Assembly: GCA_027924585.1 (NCBI GenBank)
Contig: BSBM01000199.1
Span: forward strand, 13,334,501-13,398,500
Length of the DNA stretch: 64,000 nucleotides
Source: Larix kaempferi
Lineage: Eukaryota; Streptophyta; Pinopsida; Pinales; Pinaceae
Direction of reading: 5' to 3'
Shown here: positions 47,701 through 59,700 of the stretch, piece after piece
Layout of the letters: the number at the start of each line of letters is the position of its first letter
Numbering within the stretch: position 1 is the stretch's first letter
Made by a program: the position numbers and the translations under genes
The notes under the pieces: model-generated
Told to the model about the DNA's origin: nothing
Seen by the model: only the letters and a program-made list of their open reading frames with translations
Databases searched by the model: none

Positions 47701-50700
47701 TGATATATCAAGCCTTTCATGAGGTGGATGGACCCATGCACCTAGTCCAAAGATCCTAAAATCTAAGATAGAGGGTTTATACTCATGCAAACACTCATAA
47801 GGACTCATATTGGTAGTTGCGTAAGTAGGTGTGTGATTGATGAAAATATTGCACAAACAACACCTCTCCCAAAAAGAGAGCTTCATGCTTTGAGAGTGGA
47901 GCATATAATGAGCAATGTCCATGATAGCCCTATTCTTATGCACCAACCACACCATCTTGTTGAAGGGCATAGGGAACAATTTACTGTCAAGAATGCTCCA
48001 AGAGAGGAGACACCGTTTGAAAGCATTACCGATGTACACTTGCCTCCCCGATCAATTTGGAGACACTTAATCTTTTGTTTACATTGAGCTTCGGCAAGAG
48101 GCTTCAATTCCCGGTTCCTCTAGATCTACACCATTAGATCCAAGGATGAGGTGTTTTGTGAGGAAGTACTTGGCACCCCCAAGAGAAGTGGTGGTTGTGC
48201 GGTCACAAATGTCATGTGAATCAATTTAAGGGGCTTGGGAGCACATGTTCAGAGTCATCACAAAATCCCAAATCAATCACTTTGAACCTGTTGCTAATAT
48301 CTTTGATAGCCCATATGTTTGGCCAATATTGCAGTTTTTTATTGGTGTGTGTGGTGTGGTATACAAAAAGTAAATTCAGTCCAACCCCAAGAGCATGAAG
48401 AACATCTTCATATTTAGAATTTTCAATTGCAATGATGTTGCAACTATAAATTGGGAGAGAGGAGTCAGCAACGATAGTTACCTTTTCTCCCTTTCTCTAA
48501 CCATCATAGTTAGAGAAAAGGTGCTTGAGCTTCATCATATGTTTCTTAGCCCAAGAATTTGGAACCCATACTTGTGAAGAAGTGGAAGACCATAGAGCGA
48601 AGTGCACAACTAGATTTGCACTCTTAGAAGGACCAACTGTGTCTTTGAAGAGGTCACTGTTGCTAGTTGTTTGCCTAATAAGTTCTTCAACCTTTTGAAG
48701 ATGAAGGAGACAACACTTGAAGGAATGCCCCTCATGCAAATAAGAACATGTTGTCCTCTTCTTCTTTGAGGATTTGGGAGTTTCCCCTACAAACTCACTC
48801 TCGCATGTAGAAGTCTTAGAATGGGCTTTATCTCTAGGGGTTAGTTCACTCAAATTCCTCAAGGTGACTTGATGATGGATAAGTTTAGCAAACACATCCC
48901 CTCTAAAGTAAGCAAAGCAGGGGCTTTGAGATAAGATAATTTTTTTAAAGTCCAACAAATGTGCACTAAAGTAGGTCAAAGGAATTGTTGGGTACAAAAT
49001 GATGTCCATACAAAGTGGGAGCAATAAACAACTCCTACGAAAAGCACGATGCAAAAAGTAAAGTATGAATCTATTCTAAATCTCAGAAAACTAGCTCCGA
49101 AGATGGAGAGTTGATCCGAGAGAGAGATGTGGCAAGAGAATGGATCTAGAATCTATGATACAAATGGTACAAGCTTGTCATGGTCCGCTGGAACCATCTT
49201 TCCTAACATCTAAGGATGAATGGAAGAATCTCAACATATAAGTCTATCTCGAGGAAGAACTAGAAGAGGAGCTGGACCATGTAATGCGCTGTTGCCTGGA
49301 GGAGGGGGCTCATCGTCCTGATCTAGATGATATCGATTGACTGTTGATATGGGACTAGCTCTGGTAATGCCATTGTGGTCTCGTAGAAGTTGAGGCAGTC
49401 CTTCGGGTTTTCATAGATCTGGGGTTGGAAACAAAATCACGATCTGTCTACCTCTTGGTGCCCCTAGTAGATGGAGCATCGCGAAAAAGGAAGTGATCCA
49501 TTGAGTGGAAACTGGTCCAGGATGTGAATGTGGCTAGAGGATGAGTGAATGGAGTTGAAGGGCCTCTTGCAAGTATCAGGCCAAACATCTCTGGTTGGGG
49601 TACCTAAAGAAATTGGCCAGAGTTTGAAGCTCCTTGACAATAAGCTCCTTGGAAAGGCAGTGGAATTTCCCTTGGATCTCCTAATAAATAGGGAAGCAAA
49701 AAATGAAGTGCTCCTTCATCTCAACCTCTCAAAGATGTCACACTTGGTAAATACTATTAGATCGGTCAATCTGGTGATCCTTCTCCATCCTAAGTCTATG
49801 AGATCCCATCTTGAACTGCCCCAAGGGAATACAAAGAGTGTGCACGTAATGGTAGAGTGTGTAATGGGGCCGAACAATGAGCCCATCCCATAGATCTTTG
49901 AAGTGCTCAACGTAGAAGGCCATCTTCAGATGTAACCTACCTTGAGGGTTGCCTAGGTGACTTGCACAAACTGCCTGTAGATATCATCTTGGATGATCTT
50001 GTTCCATCTCTTGCTTGGTAGGTAAGTGGTTGCTAGGTGCATCCAAAAAGTATCTAAACAACGGAAGTCATCCATCGTAATATTAACAAACTTCAAAAGA
50101 TCCAAGATCCCTGCATACTAGCACTGAGTGCTTCTTGAAGGGTTGGCTGAGGCAATGGAATCCAGTGAATAATAGGCCAAGTATGGATACTGGTCTTACC
50201 CCTTTGCCAAGTCAGTGAAGCTCCAAATACGGTTTAGGAGTGAGACAAGACTGAATATAGTCTCAAGCCAAAGGGGTTGGGCACCAAACTCTGCAAGTAT
50301 GATGGGTTAAGGGATTGTCTTCTTGCAATTGATGATGAAGTGAAGGAGGTGGATTTGGAGTCTCTTTGTTGAGGCCCAATCAAAATCTACTAAATAGGGA
50401 CCCCAAATCTTTGAGCCATAGAGGGCTGTGGGATGGACAAGGGTGTCCATGAGAGACATCTTGGATGATATGTCTTGAAAATGGTTCCAAACACACTGTC
50501 TCTTGAGGAGGGCTAAGGATCCATAACCCTTTTTCGCCCAAGGTTGAAGGGCATGCCATAGACTAAAACTAGGTCTTGTGAATTGTACCCCTAAGTAAGT
50601 ATAGGTGTTGGTGATCTCAATCTCCGCCCCTCTCAAAAAGAAATGGTGATCCAAGAGGGTCTTCTTCGTCCCGTTGAAGCTCATGACCTTGGTTTTACCT

Positions 50701-53700
50701 AGGTTGACCATCAACTGACGAAGGTCGTAGAAAAGGGATAAGGCATCCAACTGTCTCTGTAATCCCTTTGGAGATGAGGCCAAGAGAACCACATTGTAAG
50801 CAAAAAGCAAGATAGAAATCAAGACTTGATGGAGGAGGCAACCATTGCCATCCCGGATGTGATAATGTAGGAAGGACTGCATCTTGCCTATGTAGATCCC
50901 AAATAAAGTGTGGGATAGGGGCACCCTTGTTTGACCCCAATGGTACTCCTAATAAAGTCTGACACCCCATGGGTTGTGTGTAGATGTCCAAGAACTGTCT
51001 CGTATGTGTGCATGATGGCGGTCAATAGGGTCTCGGAAATTCCAATGTCTTTGAGCCTTTGGAACAATGCCTCTCTGGGAACAAAGTCAAATGCCTCATT
51101 GGGAACAAAGTCAAATGCCTCATTGGGAACAAAGTTGAATACCTATATGGGAACATAGTCAAATGCTTTCCAAAAGTATACAAAGCAACAATAGACTTTT
51201 GAAGAGCGATATTGCTCTTCCTCGATGATGGTCTAGAGTCTAAGAATTTGATCAATGGTCTGGTGTGTTGGTCAGAATCCAGCCTGTCCTCTACCTCTAA
51301 GTTGTCAGAAAAGAAGATAGCAAAATTTTTGAATGTAGGAGAAAGATTATTGAGAACAACTCACTTATTCTGAAACTGGTTTTTCTTTGCCATTGGATGT
51401 AATAATGTCAGCTTTTAGGTTCTTGAACCTTGCAATATTCTCCTCGATGCTAGTGAAGTCAGCCATCTTGAGATTGGAAAGCTCAGTCTGAAGTCGATTA
51501 ACTTGACTAGTGTTCAATGTGCCAAATAAGTTGTGAAAAGTATCCCAAATCTGCTTTGTACTTTTGTTATTCTAGGTGTGATGAACATGGTCTGGCTCCA
51601 CAGAGAGTAGTCAATCCAAGGGCTTCATCATTTTTCAAACAAACTAGGTCATAGCCATCATCAGCAGCAGGAAGGGCTTTCTTACAAAATCATCCATAGA
51701 CCCTTATTTCAAAGAAGGGCTGTCATTTGATTAGCCCAAATATGGTAGTTGGTCGGGGTCCCATTAAAGATGGGAGAAGAGCCATTTTCCATCCACATAT
51801 GCACAAGTTACCAACACAACCCTGAAAAATCTACAGTATTTTGGCTGAAAAGAGGGTAAGAGGTGGGTGTTGCCCTAGAAAAGGGCATAGATCTGCAAAA
51901 AACTCCCCTTAAATCTGCTGGAAAAACCCAAAAACTGCCAAAGCAGGAGGGCACTGGTGAAAGAAAGGGTAAAAATCCTAGAACTTGTTTACTGTTGAAA
52001 TAGGACTTCTGAAACCCTAGTTTAAGACCTGAAACAGTCAACCAATGCTGGATAGAGAAAGAAGAGTCCACAGTGGAGTTGATACCATGTCAAGATCAGA
52101 AGATAGTGGATGCACTGTGAAATATCCAGTAAACCCTAATCCAGCCAAGCAAAATTACAACAGAATTGAAACATCACTTAAATGATGAACGTGAGAGAGA
52201 TTGGATACCCAACCACATGAACAAGAGAAGCACTATCCCAAGAGGGTGACTAGGTATATCTAGTAAAATATAGAAAAATACAATAAATTGGGTTAATTAC
52301 TCAGCCCACCAATACATCAAATGGAGGGTTGGCATGTGGCCTCAAATGAAGATTAACCATAATCTCAACATGAACAATTCATTTGATGAATAAATAATCC
52401 ATTCAGTGCTATACATGCACATGCATTGGCCCTCCTCCGGTGCTATCTATGCACCCGTGTTTTCCCTTCATCTGCATAAGCATTGGCCTTTTTATGGCCC
52501 TTGCAAGTGTGTTGGCCCTCGTGGCAAAAGGGAAATTTGTAGGGTTAGGGACTTTTTGCAGGGTAGTGTTTTACATGCGCCAGCCTTCCTTGAAAATGGT
52601 AAAAACAGCACCTGCATGGGCCTTCCTTTGCATGTTTGATCTCTTTCCGTGCTTGCATTGGACAACCTTTGTGTTTCTCTCTTTCCTTACCTGCACGAGC
52701 CTTCCTTTCATGGGCCTTCCTTGCAGGCGAACAAATTTAATATGATGTTTGAGGAATTTTAAGTCAGGCTTTAAAATTTGCGTGAACTTTGAACATAATC
52801 TCAAAATATGGTGAACTTGGTGACAGAGGAGTTAATAATTTGACACTTCTATTCCATGATTAAAGGGATGGATATCTCTGATAATGACTAAGATCAGCTC
52901 TTTGTTTTGTTAAAGGAGGGTAATATCCACTAAGTATCCTCTAATCAGGAGGGTTGGGAGAGGAGTATCCTTAATTTTGTAATATGTAACTGTACTAGGC
53001 ATGAACCATAGATTATTGGGACTTTACTTGCCAACAATACATATAAGCCAATAGAGAGTTCCATATGTCTGCAATGAATGTGTGAACCCATGCCAAAACC
53101 CATAAACTTGTAGACCAAAGCTTATCCATAACCTTATCCTCAGTAAACACATTTCGATGCTAACACCTTAACATATGCACACTGAAGATATCTGTGCATG
53201 ATTAGCTTATATTCTGTAATAGAGGAGCTAGATTTTCAAAATGTATTCAATCACTTCACTTTTTCAGAATCCATTCAATCACTTTGCCTGTGGAATGCTT
53301 CTCCTATCAAGTTGTGCACAATTGTCAATAAAAAAACATAGTTAGGATATCACAATAAAATTATTGGGCTTAGGACTATGTTGAGATAGTAACTAGTTAC
53401 TCTAAAGGGCCATGGGGTTGACTGAATGCTCATTTGGTCTTATGGGACCATCCAACATGCTTATGTGCATCACTGACAACCAAACTCTTTGTCCTTGCCC
53501 ACGCCACACCTAAACTTATGCTTAAACTCCTCTTTGAATTGTCTCAAGCAAGTCTTGAGACAGAGTCATTAAATTATTTCTTATATGCATAATATGCTAA
53601 GGTGCCAGGAGGGGGAACCATTTTTATACCCTTAAACCCTCTACCCGACCTTTTCTTATGTCATTACCATTTCCCATTTCTCCTTCCTGGTAACATAGCT

Positions 53701-56700
53701 CACATATAATAATCATAGCTTTGTGTTCCTCTATAAAGCTCTTACTTCACAGGCTACACCTTCTGAGCGAGGCTGTATTAGAGACAACAAAGTGCAATAT
53801 GTCTAATCCATGTTTCCACAACATCTAAATTAGACAAATGTTCTTTTAGTGTACAAAGTGCCCAACAATTTAGCATTGTTATTTAGTGATCTAGGTCACC
53901 TCATCCCTCAAGTAGGCATGCTTGTGGAACCACTATTATAGCATGATCAATTTTAGGATTCCGTGGGATCAATATGGTCATTGGATGATAAAGAACACAT
54001 CGCTACTAGACCAAGTGGCATGTGGCTTCCTAGGGTCTTGCAATGTCTATATGGATGTAAGCAATCCTTCTGTAGATGTATCATCAAACAAGTATTAGGT
54101 GATCTTATACATGTGGATTGTGAACATGGAAGCTAATTTTTTGTTCCAAGGGTCTTAGCCTTAGGTTGATGGAAGTTTCATGGTTTTCTGGGCTATGTCA
54201 TAGTTCTCTGTTTTTATTATTAATTTGTTGCTAATGCTATTAGGATTTAGCATTAGTTTCAGTTTTAACATTGATTAGAGACTTATTACACAGTCCTTTT
54301 GGTATTGATTATGATCTGCTCGTGAACTTTATTAACCATTCTAGTCATCTATGCACACAAATAAATTTTTCTTTCACTTTTCTTCCACTTACAATTCTTA
54401 AGTTAGCATCAACTTGTCCATGGATTTCAAAAAGATGCTCTTCTGGTCTGAATCTCCTCTGATCTCCTTTTGATGCATTTGACACATTTTTGGACCTATT
54501 GACAACTTCTATGCAATACCAAACAAATTGTTCATTTGTTGAGGCTTATATGCTTGTATTCTCTAGCGGCTAGCCATTCACTCACAGCAGAATAGTAGCA
54601 TCACTAACTGCAGAACAGTAGCATCAACAGTTGTGTGGGCAAATTCTCTGTGCCCTTTCCTTTCTCTTTCTTTAAATGCGGAATCACAACCTCTTTTACA
54701 TATCAATAGAAGATTTCTGCTCAGTAAATCCAGAAAGCTGCCAACTTATCCTTACTTCCATGCTCCAATAGTAGCTTTACTTATATGGCTATATCAAGAA
54801 ATTAGTATGTACATGATTAAAATCAAATTTGTCACAATCAATTAGAAATTAGAGTCTTTAGAACAAAGAAGACTATATCGGAATATTCTTCATGCCATTT
54901 TCTTTTTATTTAACTAAGGCTTTATTTGGGTGTGATTTAAGCCATGAACACAATGTAAATTATGATTATTCATTATTTTCTTCTGAAATGGGAGCATCAT
55001 TACAGATTGCTTGTGCGGTCTTTGATTCAACAGCAAGAACCCTCTTTGATTTTCCATGGTTGATGCCAACTCATATTATTGATTGGATGGTATCAATTTT
55101 CTTTCTTAAATCTTCTTATTTCGTTGAAGGGTTTAACTGAGCAGTTTTGCAGTCATTGACCTGTTGAGTTAGTAAGTTGAAAATTGATTTTCCATGGTTG
55201 ATGCCAACTCATTATTGATTGGATGGTATCAATTTTCTTTCTTAAATCTTCTTATTTCGTTGAAGGGTTTAACTGAGCAGTTTTGCAGTCATTGACCTGT
55301 TGAGTTAGTAAGTTGAAAAAAAGTCACCGGTGCTAAGTTTATAAGAGAATTTAGGGAAATGATTTGTAAAAATATGAGGTTGAGAACCATTACTAAAGTG
55401 TTTTTTTTGCATTATATGCTGTGCATGTTTGTATGGAAGAAAATGTATAGAGTATGATGATATCTTTGACACACTTATTTATAATGTAATGCAGGCCCTG
55501 GACACTTTTAACACGGCAGTTGTATCTCCTATTTATTATGTGATGTTTACATCTCTTACCATCCTTGCAAGTGTAATCATGTTCAAGGTAATGTCTACAG
55601 AACTAGGAGATGCTTTGCAAAGCAGATGCTTGATTTGATTGATAATGTACCATGAGTCCTTTTTAAGTTTTTTGAGCTGTTAGGTATTAAAATTTATGGA
55701 CTTAAAAAGGGCAGAAAGTGAAGTCTTCATGCGGCAGTCTATTAAACTGTATCTAAGATCTCAATTCTCTTCAAAATGTTATCTTTACTTCTAAATTATG
55801 CCAACTGTTATTTGGTTGTTACTTAAAATATTCTTAAATATTTTAGCCTTATTTGTGCACATCTACGTGTCAGGCAAAATCAATACTAAAAACTTATTTT
55901 AGATTCTCCATTTATTGCTAATTTTACTTGAAATAAGAAACATGTAGCATCTCTATATAATGGTATGAAAGAATTCCACAAATGAAGAAACAAAGGAAAA
56001 TGTGTATTGCACATATGCACAATTTTTTTTTATCCATATACCGGTCTATACAGTCCACACCTAAGTTGCACGAAACGTGGAAACTTTTACAAGTTTCGGA
56101 AACGGCAACGCTTGGAAACGTGAACCCCCCAAAATGGGTATGTCAGGGGAAACGTGGTATATATAGTTTTTTTTAATAACACATTAAAATATGAATGAGA
56201 GGTTAATTTGTAGGTAGGTTTGAAAATGATTTAGAGGTTAACTTGTTTTCATTTTCCATAAACTAGGGTTTTTTAGATTTCCTATGGGTCCCAAGCTGCT
56301 CATGGACCCTTGGAGGTTTCCTAGAAGTTTCGGAGAAGTTTCCGAGTTTCTGGTACTGGTACTTGGGCATTTTAAGAGTTTCATGCAACATAGGTCTACA
56401 CTTGTTTGCTTGCTTATATGTACGAAAGGTGCATGCTTATATAAAAGTGTTCCTGCTTGATATTTATTCCCAAAAAAGTTCTACCTATCAAAACCAATCA
56501 ATTCAATGTGCCTTGAACATTGTTTTAGAATCTAATAATTAAGCAAACAAAATATGGAGTTCGAAGAGAAGAAAAATTTGAGAATAAATAAAAATCAACA
56601 TTTGTGGGACCATATATTTAGAATTAGGCATTTCTGCTTACACCATTATTTCATATGGGATATGCCCCCTGGGGTCTAGGACATGCCCTCTGCATCCTCT

Positions 56701-59700
56701 ACACTTCAGGGATGAGGGGATGCCTTGAGAGTCGAGGATATCCCAGATTCACAGGGGATGGTATGGGGACATCCTCAAGATGTATGTTGTCCCAAGGGGG
56801 CTCCTTGGGGATGCCCCCACCCCATGGGGGATCCTAGGCATTCTCAATTAAAAGTTAAAACAGGAAAACAAAAGTTCTCTTTATTTAGAACTATTTTAAT
56901 CCAACAACTGATTCCCCATAGTTGGAAAAATAGTTTTGTTTTGGCTAATTCCTGCTCAAATTATCAACATAATTATCTTCAGAAGTTTGGAGTCCAGACG
57001 ATGATTCAGTGTTACATGCACTAGAGAAAAAGCAAAGTTTGTTGCCATTCATGAGAAGAAAACAGACACGGGAAAACATGCATTCTCTACAAGATTATTT
57101 AGCTCCGAAAGTGAAAAATATAGTGACCAACTCATAAATAAGATCTATCAAAGTACAAGTATACTGATAGGCATTTATACAAATGGAGATTACAATCTTG
57201 GATTGACTTGGGAGATAGTTTCACAAAAAATGCTATTTTGTGATCAATGATGATTCATTAATAATAAAATTACTCTTTTATATTTTCTATATTTTTTTAA
57301 TATTTAGTGGGGGAGTCCCTTATGTCTTGTCCCTTGTTGTCTCCTATGTCATCCTTTGAATTTGGGGATATTGGTATTTTGATTCACTAGTACCTTTTAC
57401 AAATTAAATCCTCCTTGGGTGACATTTCTTTGTGGATTCTTATAGTGGAGCATTGATGAAGGTTGATATTTATAAGATGCTTGACATACAGATGGATTTA
57501 TTTTATCGTTTATTGTACATATTTCTGGGCAAATGGGTCTTATCAGTCAGTGAGGCCTTGGTTCACTAGTAAGATAGATGGATTGTTAAGTCATCCATCA
57601 GGGTTCCATTCTTGCTATGGTCTTCCCCACCCAAATGGCAGGTGAACAAATGGATGAGGCCGAGTGCAAGTCCTGAGCAAATTTGGCAGAATAGATACTC
57701 CTTAAGACCTTGCTCCCAAGCCATAGGAATTTTGTGTTATGTGTTGTAGCCCTGACCTTAGGCGTGTTTTTAAAAGCAACTTCTAAAAGAACTAGATATT
57801 ATCAATTTATTTTAGAGTCATCTATTTGAGCTTCTTTACTTAAAATGTGAAATTGATCGTATTTCAATAAAATCCTTTTGAAAATTGAAATGAGGAAATT
57901 ACAAAAAATAGTATTCCAATGCATGTATGTATGCATGCAGGTACATCTAGCATGGATGTATTACATAAACATGTTTTTATGTACGTATACATCTGTATGT
58001 ATGTAGTTAAAACTAGTTACTTGAAAACAACTAATTTGAAACAGAAAATTTAGGGGTGCGAGCTTTGATTACTTTTGGGAGGAAGTGAGAATTGAAATGA
58101 AATGATATATAGTCCATGAGGATCAAAGTAAGTCAATAGGATTCCAAAGACAACAAGTAATTATAGCAATGTCCGTGCCTTAGCATCTCCTAAGGCAAGA
58201 AACAAATAAAGATCAAAATGAAAAACCCAATAGGGGGTGAACTCAAGCAATTAAACCCCAAGACCATGTAGTAGAGACAAACTATACAAGGAGAAACTCG
58301 AACGTCCTTGTATCAAAATAAGTTCACTGGGTCATGAGGGGCAATACCCTAGCTGACTTTCTAAGGGGAAGTATGGGCATCTTTGTTAACCACCGTGAAA
58401 ACATCAATTTTAACCTTGATAATGCCCTCCGAAGAGTGAGGGGCTTGGTTGTACTAGGCTGGGGATGTCAGTGACTTTTTGCTGGGACTTTTTTGACATC
58501 CATGGCCAACAAGTCTATGGATGAAGAAAAAAAACTAGTTATGTGTAACCAAAAACTCTTGGTAAAATGTTTCAAGCATTTTAATTGTTGAGCATTCACC
58601 ATCTATCAAGAAGTGGGACACCTTGATGTCAGGTTCGACTTAACAACCACACTTTATAGTGACCCCCTTTGGGAGCACATTGATTGGAAGGAAAACTCGC
58701 CACTTTCTTGAGAGTTCAAACTAGGATGAATGTTGAAAGAATACCCTGCTTTCGCCAATCCAACTTCCCTCTCATGGTGGCAATTGATGATGTGCAACTT
58801 TCCATGACATCCAAGCTGGGGACGAGGAATGGTAGTCTCCCCTCTATGATAAGGGTGGGGCGTAGTAAGTCGAAGTATTCTTGTGGTCTCACACGTGGGG
58901 GGGCATTGCTTCATAGATCTAAAATTAGCTGACTCAGTGACTATAGTGTTTATTGTGTCCTTGACCAGCCATACTCGTTGAGATTAGTGTTTTAAAAACT
59001 AGTTGAATTGGAATTGAAATTGGCCGGATCGTTACGGAATTGGTCGATTTGATCAGTTTAAGGACTGGTTCAGTGCAGTTGAAGTCTGAGAAAATCAACG
59101 ATCTTTAAAGCTGATGGATTGTGATGCAGGCATGTCAGCGTTTAATAATTACTTTCACTGTGTTTTCTCAGAATGATTGTGGAATATGGATGCCAGCAAT
59201 GTTTTATGCATTAGCATAATGCCTGCAAATGTTCTTTTCATTTGTATAATGGCCTCCATTGAATGGATGCACCATGTCCTCTACATTCGCCGAAATGGTT
59301 GCATTTTATAGTGGCCTTAATCGTTCCAATGCAGTGCATTTTCCCATCGACATAAGCTCTGCGTGCACAATGTCCTCCTGAATTGATTACCTAGGTCATT
59401 CTAACCTTTTATCATTATATCCATTATATGGTTAGCTTTAAGAATTATATATATATATATTTTGTTCATATTAACTTTTATGCTATATTATTATAGGTTT
59501 TAATATTGACTTAATATGTTATCTTATTTAACAATTAAAATTTAATATATTTAATATTTTTACAACGATAAGTGTTTGTATCTTAGAATTTGGGGTGGAC
59601 TAGCATCTATGCTTTTCTTAGATTGCACGAGGATGAGACAAGTGTACTGTCCAGATTGATTTTATGGCAGTCGTTCAAAATTCCAAATAAAAAATTATTA

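Larger units (their letters stand above)
49060..51300 (-). mobile_element. RTE-like LINE fragment inserted in copia gag
   Basis: Reverse-transcriptase homology runs along the - strand from about 51290 to 50307, with 3' remnants to about 49550 ([15 protein letters not shown]). The borders are approximate and lie where the copia gag stops and resumes. No endonuclease is seen, so the copy is probably 5'-truncated. It differs from the other LINEs of the window, which carry RNase H and belong to the L1 lineage. Confidence 0.72.
46856..52087 (-). mobile_element. Decayed copia element (upper member of the array), split by a LINE fragment
   Basis: On the - strand: PBS at 52078-52087, gag start at about 51790-51300, then an inserted RTE-like LINE fragment (about 49060-51300), gag end at 49054-48497, pre-integrase near 48480-48320, integrase 48107-47227, and polypurine tract at 46856-46864. 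Reverse transcriptase and RNase H are absent: only about 370 bp lie between integrase and the LTR. It is related to the lower element at the gag, pre-integrase and LTR level. Confidence 0.78.

Noticed and set aside
52406-52804. Overlapping frames with Cys-rich and His-rich parts
   Set aside because: They come from short DNA words repeated in several frames and have no family match.
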